Assembly: GCF_000154845.1 (NCBI RefSeq)
Contig: NZ_DS981441.1
Coordinates: forward strand, 1-64,000
DNA length: 64,000 nt
Direction of reading: 5' to 3'
DNA from: Phocaeicola coprocola DSM 17136
Lineage (GTDB): Bacteria > Bacteroidota > Bacteroidia > Bacteroidales > Bacteroidaceae
Shown one piece after another: positions 27,030 through 35,350 of this stretch; position 1 is the stretch's first letter, and each line of letters begins with the position of its first letter. The position numbers and the translations under genes are program-made. The notes beneath the pieces are model-generated. The model was not told the DNA's origin. It was given only the letters and a program-made list of their open reading frames with translations, and did no database searches.

Positions 27030-27839
27030 TTAAATTTTTAAAACCAAAATATTGTTTATATAGGTGATCCCTTTCCAAAACAGTATTAAGGGAATGATTT
27101 CGAGTGCACAAAAGTACAGAATAAAATGCAGAAAACCATAAACATGTTTGAAAAAGTTCCTGATAGACTTATAAAATAACAATATTTTAGCAAAAAGCAG
27201 GAGAAAAACGATTAAAACTTTACTTGTCTGGATACCCAAATTGAAATAAATAATAAGCAACATGACCGGAAAAAGTAAAAAACTAATTCCGCTCACCAGG
27301 TCAAAATAGGTCTGGGTCCAGTAATTATTTCTTTCTTTGTCAAAAAAAATCCAATTGACAAACTGATAAGCCACCCATTTGAAGCTGATGTAAAATAAGG
27401 ACATTCCGATATAGATTCCCAGCATCAGTCCGTTCGAAACCGAGCGTATCAGCATGAAATCCGTTTCGGATATGTACTCATAAATATATAGTCCGGACAA
27501 TACACAACTGATAATTGTCAGCGTAAAGACATACCGGTTGCTCGAGGTAGTAGCATCATCGAACAGGCTGAACCGCTCTTTATACTGGAAGAGCGCCTTT
27601 ATCCGTTGCAGCACATATTTCTTTCCGTTTTTCAGCGAATAAGAAAGCAGGACGAAACAAATCAGGATAATACCGGTAACGAAAGCATCCGATCGCAACT
27701 GGTAAGGCAACGGCTGTCCCTGCATACCGGCTTTCGGATTTGCCTGTACGCTTGCTGGCAGAGCCAGGTCGAGCCTTTGCTGCTGCTCGTCCATCTTCTC
27801 GGCAATATATTTTACACCTATACGGCAGACGGTACTCAT
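27030..27839 (-). CDS. DUF4271 membrane protein
   Basis: This 269-residue integral membrane protein belongs to the DUF4271 family of Bacteroidetes, of unknown function. After a polar N-terminal region (about 50 residues with QQQRLDLALPASVQANPKAG) it shows at least six hydrophobic helices, for example VTGIILICFVLLSYSL, FTLTIISCVLSGLYIY, ISFLLFPVMLLIIYF and VLIVFLLLFAKILLFY. It overlaps the upstream LOG-family gene by 4 bases and is followed by hemD after 4 bases, so the three are co-translated. The repeated linkage to hemD in the phylum hints at a link to tetrapyrrole use or membrane insertion, which is inference. Confidence 0.88.
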   Translation of the reverse strand: MSTVCRIGVKYIAEKMDEQQQRLDLALPASVQANPKAGMQGQPLPYQLRSDAFVTGIILICFVLLSYSLKNGKKYVLQRIKALFQYKERFSLFDDATTSSNRYVFTLTIISCVLSGLYIYEYISETDFMLIRSVSNGLMLGIYIGMSLFYISFKWVAYQFVNWIFFDKERNNYWTQTYFDLVSGISFLLFPVMLLIIYFNLGIQTSKVLIVFLLLFAKILLFYKSIRNFFKHVYGFLHFILYFCALEIIPLILFWKGITYINNILVLKI

Positions 27840-28423
27840 ATAGCCGCAAATTTACGAATTTCTTTGCTCCATACCGGTGTATTATACAATAAATTTACAG
27901 CTTCTTCGGGTGTCTCCGCCACATGCCAGATAGCTCCATGCTCACGGCGCATGAAATTCTGTTCGATAGCCTGGTTCAGCATCTCCAGCAGCGGATCATA
28001 AAAATGGTTGATATTTAAAATAACGACAGGCTTCAGATACAGCCCCAGCTGCTTCCAGGTAATGATTTCCAGCAACTCCTCCAGCGTTCCGCATCCTCCG
28101 GGCAGTGCAATCACCCCGTCGGACATATCCGCCATGATCTGCTTGCGTTCGTGCATGGTTTCCGTTTCAATCAGTTGCGTAAGCCCCTTGTGATGCCAGC
28201 CCTGCTCCACCATGAAATGCGGAATCACCCCGGTAACCGTTCCGCCCGCCTGTAGCGTAGCATCACTGATGGCACACATCAGTCCCAGACACCCTGCACC
28301 GTTTATCAGATTAATCTTCCGTTCAGCAAGTATTTTCCCCAGTTTTTCGGCAGCATCGAAATAAGACTGGTCAATTTTAGTGCTCGAAGCACTATACACA
28401 CATACATTTTTAATATCGTTCAT
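27836..28423 (-). CDS. LOG-family nucleotide phosphoribohydrolase
   Basis: This 195-residue Rossmann-fold protein is of the TIGR00730/LOG type, which cleaves N6-modified adenosine monophosphates (cytokinin-like) or related nucleotides. Signature motifs are GAGCLGLMCAISDATLQAG, MHERKQIMADMSDGVIAL and PGGCGTLEELLEIITW (the PGGxGTxxE catalytic motif). It stands at the head of the LOG-DUF4271-hemD-rnpA-yidD-tatD run. The terminator of metK lies just upstream. Confidence 0.93.
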   Translation of the reverse strand: MNDIKNVCVYSASSTKIDQSYFDAAEKLGKILAERKINLINGAGCLGLMCAISDATLQAGGTVTGVIPHFMVEQGWHHKGLTQLIETETMHERKQIMADMSDGVIALPGGCGTLEELLEIITWKQLGLYLKPVVILNINHFYDPLLEMLNQAIEQNFMRREHGAIWHVAETPEEAVNLLYNTPVWSKEIRKFAAI

Positions 28424-28448
28424 CAGTCAGCGTTGAAGTATATCAAGA

Positions 28449-28489
28449 CAAAAAATGAGGAATACTCCCTTCGGAATATCCCTCATTCT
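28449..28489 (-). terminator. metK terminator
   Basis: Minus strand: AATGAGG...ATATTCC pairs with GGAGTAT...CCTCATT (13 of 15) and is followed by TTTTTTG, 25 bases after the metK stop. Confidence 0.85.
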
Positions 28490-28514
28490 CTTTATTCATT
28501 TACATAACAGTCAG

Positions 28515-29810
28515 TTATTTAATTCCGAAAGCAGCTTTCACCTTGTCTACATAGTCCAGCTTTTCCCAAGTGAAGAGTTCTACCTCTACATCCTTGTTGC
28601 CTTCGTATGTCGATTCAAAATGCTTGGTAATCACCTTCGGTTCACGTCCCATGTGTCCGTAAGCAGCAGTTTCACTGTAAATCGGGTTACGCAGTTTCAG
28701 ACGTTCTTCGATGGCACGCGGACGCATATCAAAGATTTCATCCACCTTCTTGGCAATTTCACCGTCGCTCATAGCCACCTTACTGCGTCCATACGTATTC
28801 ACGTAAATATTAATCGGACGCGCTACACCGATTGCATACGAAACCTGAACCAGAATTTCGTCGGCAACACCCGCAGCTACCAGATTCTTGGCGATATGAC
28901 GTGCTGCATAAGCCGCACTACGGTCTACCTTACTAGGATCCTTTCCAGAGAATGCACCACCACCGTGAGCACCAGCACCACCGTAAGTATCCACGATAAT
29001 CTTACGTCCGGTCAGTCCTGTATCCCCGTGCGGACCACCGATAACGAACTTACCGGTCGGGTTCACATGATACTTAATCTGGTCGTTGAACAACTTCAGC
29101 ACTTCCGGATTATGAATTTCAGAAATAACACGCGGCATCAAGATTTCGATTACATCCTGACGTATCTTTGCCAGCATCTCTTCATCCGCCTTCAGCTGAG
29201 CCTCCTTCGAGTCGTCAGCAGGCTGGATAAACTCATCATGCTGTGTAGAAACCACAATGGTATCGATACGAACCGGACGGCGGTCGTCATCATATTCTAT
29301 AGTCACCTGGCTCTTAGAGTCCGGACGCAAGTAAGTCATCACCTTACCTTCACGGCGGATTTCAGCCAGCACCATCAGCAGCTTATGTGCCAGGTCGAGC
29401 GACAGCGGCATATAGTTTTCAGTTTCATTGGTAGCGTAGCCGAACATCATACCCTGGTCGCCGGCACCCTGATTCATCGGGTCCTCGCGTTCCACTCCAC
29501 GGTTAATGTCAGGGCTCTGTTCGTGAATAGCCGAGAATACGCCACACGAGTTACCTTCGAACATATACTCACTCTTGGTATAACCAATCTTGTTGATTAC
29601 CTCACGAGCTACACGCTGAAGATCGATATACGCTTTGGTTTTCACTTCTCCTGCCAGTACCACCTGTCCGGTAGTCACCAACGTTTCGCAAGCTACTTTT
29701 GAACTGGGGTCATAAGCCAACAGTTTGTCAAGCACAGCGTCGGAAATCTGATCCGCCACTTTATCGGGGTGTCCTTCCGACACCGATTCGGATGTGAATA
29801 AATATCCCAT
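28515..29810 (-). CDS. metK: S-adenosylmethionine synthetase
   Basis: MetK makes S-adenosylmethionine from Met and ATP. The 431-residue protein shows [20 protein letters not shown] at the N-terminus, [16 protein letters not shown] (methionine/ATP site) and the phosphate-binding loop in [19 protein letters not shown]. Length is typical for Bacteroidetes MetK, slightly longer than the E. coli enzyme. The leader of about 145 bases contains a SAM-II riboswitch-like element, so expression is likely reduced when SAM is plentiful. A terminator follows the stop. Confidence 0.98.
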   Translation of the reverse strand: MGYLFTSESVSEGHPDKVADQISDAVLDKLLAYDPSSKVACETLVTTGQVVLAGEVKTKAYIDLQRVAREVINKIGYTKSEYMFEGNSCGVFSAIHEQSPDINRGVEREDPMNQGAGDQGMMFGYATNETENYMPLSLDLAHKLLMVLAEIRREGKVMTYLRPDSKSQVTIEYDDDRRPVRIDTIVVSTQHDEFIQPADDSKEAQLKADEEMLAKIRQDVIEILMPRVISEIHNPEVLKLFNDQIKYHVNPTGKFVIGGPHGDTGLTGRKIIVDTYGGAGAHGGGAFSGKDPSKVDRSAAYAARHIAKNLVAAGVADEILVQVSYAIGVARPINIYVNTYGRSKVAMSDGEIAKKVDEIFDMRPRAIEERLKLRNPIYSETAAYGHMGREPKVITKHFESTYEGNKDVEVELFTWEKLDYVDKVKAAFGIK

Positions 29811-29897
29811 GTCTTTAAAATTAAAAAAGGATTAATTAAAAGTTTATCCGTGTACGGACAAGAGTAGATAGTTGTATCAGGGAAGAGTGTTATACTA

Positions 29898-29950
29898 TGT
29901 GTTTTAGCATTTTTTTCCGTGGTTGCAAGCTACTCAAATCTTTCCACTTT
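29898..29950 (-). ncRNA. SAM-II riboswitch-like element upstream of metK
   Basis: On the minus strand the leader holds all landmarks of the SAM-II pseudoknot: stem P1 GTGG (29944-29947) with CCAC, a loop containing GATTTG and ending GCTTGCAA, then CCACG, an A-rich stretch, and GCTAAAA at 29902-29908. GTAGC in the loop can pair with GCTA downstream to make the pseudoknot. It begins about 9 bases after the predicted transcript start and lies about 90 bases before the metK ATG. SAM-II aptamers are known from alpha-proteobacteria and Bacteroidetes methionine/SAM genes. Confidence 0.85.
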
Positions 29951-29962
29951 TATTTTCGGCTG

Positions 29963-29970
29963 CAAAAATA
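29963..29970 (-). promoter_or_regulatory. metK promoter -7 box
   Basis: CAAAAATA reads TATTTTTG on the minus strand (TAnnTTTG). A TTTG lies 22 bases upstream. The transcript would begin just before the riboswitch. Confidence 0.6.
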
Positions 29971-30019
29971 CAGATATAAATTGGAATAATTACAAAGTTA
30001 TCCCTCTTTTAACATAGCT

Positions 30020-30493
30020 TTATATAAATTGGGCAAGCCTTTTTCTCATTTCCTCCATCGTCAGTCCCGAAACAGGGTGCACCATCTCACCGGCAATTTC
30101 CGCCAGCGGGTCCATGACGAAACTCCGTTCCCCCATCAGCGGATGCGGCAGTGTCAGTTCCGGAGTCTGCATCACCGTATCATCGTACATCAGCAAGTCG
30201 ATGTCTATCGGCCGGTCACTATACACCCTTTCCACCGACTTGGCCGTTCTGCCCATTTCCTTCTCGATAGCCTGCGTCAGATGCAGTACCTCCAGCGGAT
30301 CGAGCAGCGTTTCCGAGCATGCTGCCGCATTCAGAAAATCATTATCCGACACAAATCCCCAGGGAGCAGTCCGATAAAAAGAAGATAGGGAAGTCACCTT
30401 CCCTATCCTGTCATTTATCAATCGGACGGCAGTACGTAAGTTTGCTTCTTTATCGCCCATGTTTGTACCCAGGCCCAAGTAAACTTTTGCCAT
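30020..30493 (-). CDS. folK: 6-hydroxymethyl-dihydropterin pyrophosphokinase
   Basis: FolK transfers pyrophosphate from ATP to 6-hydroxymethyl-7,8-dihydropterin in folate synthesis. In 157 residues it shows VYLGLGTNMGDKEANLRTA at the start and the Mg-binding DRPIDIDLLMYDD, followed by LTLPHPLMGERSFVMDPLAE. All key residues are present. It follows queA by 9 bases at the end of a long minus-strand operon. Confidence 0.96.
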   Translation of the reverse strand: MAKVYLGLGTNMGDKEANLRTAVRLINDRIGKVTSLSSFYRTAPWGFVSDNDFLNAAACSETLLDPLEVLHLTQAIEKEMGRTAKSVERVYSDRPIDIDLLMYDDTVMQTPELTLPHPLMGERSFVMDPLAEIAGEMVHPVSGLTMEEMRKRLAQFI

Positions 30494-30502
30494 GGTATCC
30501 GT

Positions 30503-31558
30503 TTATTTATCCAGTATCAGCATTGCATCCCCGTAAGTACCGAAGCGGTAATCCTCTTTCAGCGCAATGTTATAAGCATCCATCACCAGTTCATATCCGC
30601 CATAAGAACAAACCAGCATCAGCATTGTAGACAGCGGCATATGGAAGTTGCTGACCATCGCATTAGCCAGTGAGAAATCGTACGGAGGGAAAATAAACTT
30701 GTTTGTCCAACCCTCGAATTCCTTCAGGTGTCCGTCGGTACCCACAGCTGTTTCTATGGCACGCATAACATCAGTACCTACCGCACACACCTTATTACCA
30801 CGATCCTTTGCCTCGTTTACGATGCGGCAAGCCTCAGCCTCCACAAACATCTGTTCCGAGTCCATTTTATGCTTGGTAAGATCCTCCACGTCGATATCAC
30901 GGAAACCACCCAGTCCACAGTGCATGGTAATGAAAGAGAAATCGATACCCTTTATTTCCATACGCTTCATCAGCTCACGGCTGAAGTGCAATCCCGCAGC
31001 CGGTACCGTTACAGCCCCTTCATTCTTCGCGAAGATTGTCTGGAAGCGTTCCTCATCCTCCGGTTCAGCCGGACGGTGGATAAACGGTGGCAATGGCGGT
31101 TCACCAAGTGCATAAAGCGCCTTCTTGAACTCATCGTGCGGTCCGTCGTACAGGAAACGGAGTGTACGTCCGCGTGAAGTCGTATTATCGATTACTTCCG
31201 CCACCATCGAGTCGTCATCTCCGAAATAAAGCTTGTTTCCGATACGTATCTTACGAGCCGGGTCCACCAGCACATCCCACAGGCGCAGTTCCTCATTCAG
31301 CTCACGCAACAAGAACACCTCGATACGTGCTCCGGTCTTTTCTTTATTACCATATAAACGTGCAGGAAATACCTTTGTATCATTGAAGATAAATACGTCC
31401 TTGTCATCAAAATAATTCAAGATATCCTTGAATACCACATGTTCAATCTCTCCGGTAGCCTTATGAACCACCATCAGTCGCGACTCATCTCTGTACTTCG
31501 CCGGGTGCAGTGCGATCTTATCTTCCGGCAACTTAAATTTGAATTGTGACAGTTTCAT
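30503..31558 (-). CDS. queA: SAM:tRNA ribosyltransferase-isomerase QueA
   Basis: QueA moves the ribosyl group of SAM onto preQ1-modified tRNA and isomerises it to epoxyqueuosine. The 351-residue protein has the family start [55 protein letters not shown] and the C-terminal [18 protein letters not shown]. Length is normal. It sits between truB and folK, so two tRNA-modifying enzymes are co-expressed. Confidence 0.97.
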   Translation of the reverse strand: MKLSQFKFKLPEDKIALHPAKYRDESRLMVVHKATGEIEHVVFKDILNYFDDKDVFIFNDTKVFPARLYGNKEKTGARIEVFLLRELNEELRLWDVLVDPARKIRIGNKLYFGDDDSMVAEVIDNTTSRGRTLRFLYDGPHDEFKKALYALGEPPLPPFIHRPAEPEDEERFQTIFAKNEGAVTVPAAGLHFSRELMKRMEIKGIDFSFITMHCGLGGFRDIDVEDLTKHKMDSEQMFVEAEACRIVNEAKDRGNKVCAVGTDVMRAIETAVGTDGHLKEFEGWTNKFIFPPYDFSLANAMVSNFHMPLSTMLMLVCSYGGYELVMDAYNIALKEDYRFGTYGDAMLILDK

Positions 31559-31573
31559 CTTATTATCCTTTCC

Positions 31574-32278
31574 TTAATCGTTTGTAATTTCTATATCCTG
31601 TTGGTCGAGCCATGCTTCAAAGTCATCCACCTGCATGCAATCCTCCAGTCTGACATCCCCTACCCGTGTCCGTATCAGTCCGGTAAGGTGCGCTCCGCTG
31701 TTCAGCGCTTCACCGATGTCGCGTGCCAGCGCCCGGATATACGTTCCCTTGCTGCATACCACACGAATCTTGATTTCCGGCAGGTTACATTCCAGCAACT
31801 CAATTTCATCAATCACCAGCGTCTTCGGTTTCAGCTCCACCTCATCCCCCTTGCGGGCAAGGTCGTATGCACGTTTGCCGTCCACCTTACAAGCCGAAAA
31901 AGCCGGTGGAATCTGCTCTATCGTTCCCATGAAATTCTTCAGCGTATCCTCCACCAGCTGGCGTGTGATATGCTCCGTCGGATACGTAGCATCAATCTCC
32001 TTTTCCAGGTCATACGAGGGAGTTGTAGCCCCCAGTTGCAGCGTAGCGATATACTCCTTGGTGTGATACTGGAACTCCTCGATACGCTTGGTAGCCTTTC
32101 CGGTACAGATAATCATGACTCCCGTAGCCAGCGGATCAAGCGTTCCGGCGTGTCCTACCTTTATTTTCTTCACTCCCAGCTTGCGGCTGATATGATACCT
32201 CACTTTATTCACAAGCGCGAACGATGTCCATCGCAGCGGCTTGTCAAAATATAACACTTCTCCTTCTTTAAAGTTCAT
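31574..32278 (-). CDS. truB: tRNA pseudouridine-55 synthase
   Basis: TruB makes pseudouridine 55 in the T-loop of tRNAs. I chose the ATG at 32278 (MNFKEGEVLYFDKPLRWTSF), 10 bases after the uppP stop, giving 234 residues; a longer in-frame start would lie within uppP and add unrelated residues. The catalytic Asp is in HAGTLDPLATGVMIICTGKA. Other family segments are YDLEKEIDATYPTEHIT, GTIEQIPPAFSACKVDGKRA and VVCSKGTYIRALARDIG. The C-terminal PUA-like extension is short. Confidence 0.96.
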   Translation of the reverse strand: MNFKEGEVLYFDKPLRWTSFALVNKVRYHISRKLGVKKIKVGHAGTLDPLATGVMIICTGKATKRIEEFQYHTKEYIATLQLGATTPSYDLEKEIDATYPTEHITRQLVEDTLKNFMGTIEQIPPAFSACKVDGKRAYDLARKGDEVELKPKTLVIDEIELLECNLPEIKIRVVCSKGTYIRALARDIGEALNSGAHLTGLIRTRVGDVRLEDCMQVDDFEAWLDQQDIEITND

Positions 32279-32288
32279 CCGTTTGTGT

Positions 32289-33092
32289 TTATGACAGCAA
32301 GCTTGTAACAATCGTGATGATACCCACGATGGCACAATACACGCCAAACCAGATCAGCTTGCCCTTCTTTACAATATTAATCATCCACTTACATGCGATA
32401 CATCCCGAAACGAAAGCAGCCAGGAAGCCTACCACCAGCGATGCCGTGCTGATGCCCGCACTTACCGCAGAAGCATCCTTTATAATCTTCATTCCATCCA
32501 GCAAAGCCTCTCCCAGAATCGGCGGTATCACCATCAGGAAAGAAAACTGAGCCAGCGTTTCCTTCTTGTTACCCAGTATCAGACCGGTAGCGATTGTACT
32601 TCCCGAGCGTGACAGTCCCGGCATTACCGCACAAGCCTGCGCCAGTCCGATAATAAACGCATCCCTCATGCTGATACGTTCCTTCTGTCTCGGTTTCGCA
32701 TAATAAGAGAAAGTCAGCAGTACAGCCGTCAGCAGGAGCATACATCCCACAATCAGCAGTCCCGAGTCGAAAATCCCCTCCACATAATCCTTAAAGAACA
32801 CCCCCACAATGCCGATCGGAATCATCGATACCACGATGTTCAATATATATTTTGTTTCTTCGTTCAGCTGCCATTTAAACAGCCCGCGGAATATCCAGTC
32901 TATTTCCTTCCACAAGATAACCAGCGTACTCAGCACCGTTGCCACATGCACCACGATGGTAAACGTCAGATTTTCCTCCCCTTCTATGCCGAACAGTGCC
33001 GATCCGATAGCCAGATGTCCACTGCTGCTCACAGGCAGATATTCCGTCAATCCCTGCAGAATACCCAAGATCAATGCTTCTATCCAGCTCAT
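32289..33092 (-). CDS. uppP: Undecaprenyl-diphosphate phosphatase
   Basis: UppP (BacA) dephosphorylates undecaprenyl pyrophosphate so that the lipid carrier for cell-wall sugars can be reused; overproduction gives bacitracin resistance. The 267-residue protein has about eight hydrophobic helices and both active-site motifs: [20 protein letters not shown] at the N-terminus and [19 protein letters not shown] in the middle. It overlaps the DUF3098 gene by 4 bases and precedes truB. Confidence 0.97.
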   Translation of the reverse strand: MSWIEALILGILQGLTEYLPVSSSGHLAIGSALFGIEGEENLTFTIVVHVATVLSTLVILWKEIDWIFRGLFKWQLNEETKYILNIVVSMIPIGIVGVFFKDYVEGIFDSGLLIVGCMLLLTAVLLTFSYYAKPRQKERISMRDAFIIGLAQACAVMPGLSRSGSTIATGLILGNKKETLAQFSFLMVIPPILGEALLDGMKIIKDASAVSAGISTASLVVGFLAAFVSGCIACKWMINIVKKGKLIWFGVYCAIVGIITIVTSLLS

Positions 33093-33343
33093 TCCGTCAG
33101 ATTATTATCGTTATCTTGAATACTTTTCGGTTTGCGCAGTATACCGTAAATCATGAAAATAAATCCCAGGAAGCAAACCAGCGGTGCTACCTTGATACGA
33201 CGTACACTGAAAATATCAGGCTCGAAAGTCGTTTCCGTAGAGCCCGGTCCCGTCATCAGCAGGAAACCGATGATAATCACCACCATACCCGCAGCCAGCA
33301 GGATGAAGTTCGTTTTATCAAAGGCAAAGTTCTTTTTGTCCAT
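33089..33343 (-). CDS. DUF3098 small membrane protein
   Basis: This 84-residue protein belongs to DUF3098, a Bacteroidetes family of unknown function nearly always between ftsX and uppP. Two membrane helices are visible: [19 protein letters not shown] and [17 protein letters not shown], separated by a polar loop with SVRRIKV. It overlaps uppP by 4 bases. The conserved position suggests a role with FtsX or with undecaprenyl phosphate recycling in envelope growth; this is inference. Confidence 0.9.
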   Translation of the reverse strand: MDKKNFAFDKTNFILLAAGMVVIIIGFLLMTGPGSTETTFEPDIFSVRRIKVAPLVCFLGFIFMIYGILRKPKSIQDNDNNLTE

Positions 33344-33378
33344 ATTGAAAAGAAAAATTGATTGGTTAGTTTCACCTA

Positions 33379-34251
33379 TTATATATAATACAATTCACTC
33401 ACTTTCATGCGGAGATACTTGTTGATGGAAATAAGTGCGCAGAGCGAAGTAATCAGCACCCCGAAAACAAAAACCGCTCCCATCACCACAACCATCACCC
33501 CCGGTGTAACCACCGCCAGCAAGTCCGGTTCATAACGCACCAGCATATACGCCAGTCCTATCAGTACCGCATCCGCCATCGTAGCAGCCAGTATCCCTAT
33601 CCACATGTTGCGCAGCAAAAACGGCCGCCGGATAAACGACCAGCTGGCTCCCACCAGCTTCATGGTATGAATAAGAAAACGTTTCGAATATACCGCCAGC
33701 CGGATGGTATTGTTGATAAGCGCAAACGAAATAAGCGTAAGCAGTGCCGCCAGTCCGAGCAAAACAATACTGATCTTCCGGATATTACTGTTTACCGCAT
33801 CCAGCAGATCCTGCGGGTAATTGATCTCTATCACTTGCTTGTTCTTCGACTGAATCTCATCCTTTATCCACGCAACGCTGTCAGAATTTGCGTAATCCGC
33901 ATTCAGCTTCACCTCGATGGAAGCCGTAAACGGATTATGCCCCAGAAACTCCGCCGGATCTGTTCCCATCGCCTCCGTCTGCTCCTTCAGGGCCTGCGCC
34001 TTCGATATATACGTCGTCTGCTTTACATATACCTCCTTGTTCAGCTGTTTCTGAAAGCGGAGAATATCCGTCTCCTTCATATCATCACTGATCAGAATTG
34101 AGAAAGCGATATTCTCGCGGACATATACAGAAAGATTGTTGGCAGCCATTACGAAAAAAACGACTATCCCCAACAACAGCAGGACAAGCATCGTACTGAT
34201 GCTCGACGTTACGAACTGCATATCAAAAAAAGATCTCGGTTTTCTGCTCAT
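33379..34251 (-). CDS. ftsX: Cell division protein FtsX
   Basis: FtsX is the permease-like partner of FtsE that activates cell-wall hydrolases at the septum. The 290-residue protein has one N-terminal membrane helix (ISTMLVLLLLGIVVFFVM), a periplasmic domain of about 120 residues, and three further helices (IVLLGLAALLTLISFALI, NMWIGILAATMADAVLIGLA and VMGAVFVFGVLITSLCALIS), the normal FtsX topology. FtsE is not in this window. It lies 4 bases after the methyltransferase gene and 35 bases before DUF3098. Confidence 0.94.
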   Translation of the reverse strand: MSRKPRSFFDMQFVTSSISTMLVLLLLGIVVFFVMAANNLSVYVRENIAFSILISDDMKETDILRFQKQLNKEVYVKQTTYISKAQALKEQTEAMGTDPAEFLGHNPFTASIEVKLNADYANSDSVAWIKDEIQSKNKQVIEINYPQDLLDAVNSNIRKISIVLLGLAALLTLISFALINNTIRLAVYSKRFLIHTMKLVGASWSFIRRPFLLRNMWIGILAATMADAVLIGLAYMLVRYEPDLLAVVTPGVMVVVMGAVFVFGVLITSLCALISINKYLRMKVSELYYI

Positions 34252-34255
34252 ACCC

Positions 34256-35152
34256 TTACTTTTTTCTGAATATGTAAATCATGGAACTGCTCTGTTCCTT
34301 TTTCACCAGCGAAGCAAACCACGCCTCCGTTCCCTTAATCATACCTTTCAGGAAAGGCATACGGCTTCCCCGGTACTTTTCCGAAAGCATGGAAACATAA
34401 AACGCGTCAAACGGCATCGGATGCCGTTCGGTCAGGATAAAATCATATTTTGCTCCGAACTGCTGCATGACAGAAGGCGTAAAATGCCACAGATGCCGCG
34501 GTACATCATACGCCGCCCACATCTCCCTGTAATGCTGTGCATCGAACGAAACCGGATTAGGTACAGCTACCACCAGTACACCACACTCCTTCAGCATGTC
34601 GGCAAGCCGTTTCCAGGTACCGTTTATATCCTGCAAATGCTCCATGACATGCCACAGCGTAATCACATCGAAGCTCCCTTTGCCGTAAGCCGCCAGCGCT
34701 TCCGGAGCCTCCACCATCAGCTCGAAATGCTCCTTGGCAAACGCCCGTGCCTGCGGGCTCTTCTCGATGGCAGAAACCTTCCATCCCCGTTTCTGCATGA
34801 AATGGCTGAAATACCCCGTACCCGTACCGATATCCAGCAAGCTTCCGTTTCGGGTACCGCAGATCCGCTCTATCAGCGAAGCCTTGCGTCCCAGCATAAA
34901 TCCCCGTACATAGTGATACAGACGGTTGGCAAGTCCCTTGCGCGTATCCGTGTGCGAGATATAATCCGGCGATTCATAATACCTGCCTATCTCACTTTCG
35001 TCGGGCACATGCTGCGTAAACAAAAAACCACACGCCTTACAGCGGTAAATCGTAAATTTTTCACCGGTGGCATAATGGTCCGTGCAAGTCATGACTTCCT
35101 CAAAATGCGTTTTCCCGCAGAGAGGACATGTATCTATATTGAGTATATTCAC
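34256..35152 (-). CDS. Class I methyltransferase with N-terminal zinc ribbon
   Basis: This SAM-dependent methyltransferase carries a two-Cys-pair zinc ribbon at its N-terminus (CPLCGKTHFEE and YRCKACGFLFT). SAM-binding motif I is SLLDIGTGTGYFSHFMQKRG, followed by FDVITLWHVMEHLQD. I chose the GTG at 35152: the only longer start is a TTG at 35182 that overlaps a probable -7 box (TTATTTTG at 35173-35180), so the transcript probably begins downstream of it. About 298 residues. The substrate is unknown; similar proteins modify lipids, sugars or small molecules. It heads the ftsX-folK operon. Confidence 0.9.
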   Translation of the reverse strand: MNILNIDTCPLCGKTHFEEVMTCTDHYATGEKFTIYRCKACGFLFTQHVPDESEIGRYYESPDYISHTDTRKGLANRLYHYVRGFMLGRKASLIERICGTRNGSLLDIGTGTGYFSHFMQKRGWKVSAIEKSPQARAFAKEHFELMVEAPEALAAYGKGSFDVITLWHVMEHLQDINGTWKRLADMLKECGVLVVAVPNPVSFDAQHYREMWAAYDVPRHLWHFTPSVMQQFGAKYDFILTERHPMPFDAFYVSMLSEKYRGSRMPFLKGMIKGTEAWFASLVKKEQSSSMIYIFRKK

Positions 35153-35287
35153 TTTATTCCCTAATTTGCTGCAAAATAACAAATAAATCGGGTATGGAGA
35201 GTGTTTTGTTAAGGTTCTTTAAGGGTATAATTCGCGTGAAAGAAAAATTGTAGGGAAATTTATAATCAAAATACTACAAATTAAGCG

Positions 35288-35328
35288 ATGCAGGTTATCT
35301 GGGAAACTTCTGTCCGGATAACCTGCAT
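35288..35328. terminator. Hairpin between divergent-end units
   Basis: Perfect 12-base arms, ATGCAGGTTATC (35288-35299) and its complement (35317-35328), enclose a 17-base loop. It lies 22 bases after the stop of the BspA-like gene. T-tracts are weak on both sides. The rest of 35183-35350 shows nothing else recognisable. Confidence 0.6.
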
Positions 35329-35350
35329 TCATTTATGATAGGATTAAAGC

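Noticed and set aside
28455..29702. A 415-codon open frame antisense to metK
   Set aside because: It lies wholly opposite metK, whose motifs are complete; its His/Thr/Ser-rich composition is typical of a shadow frame.
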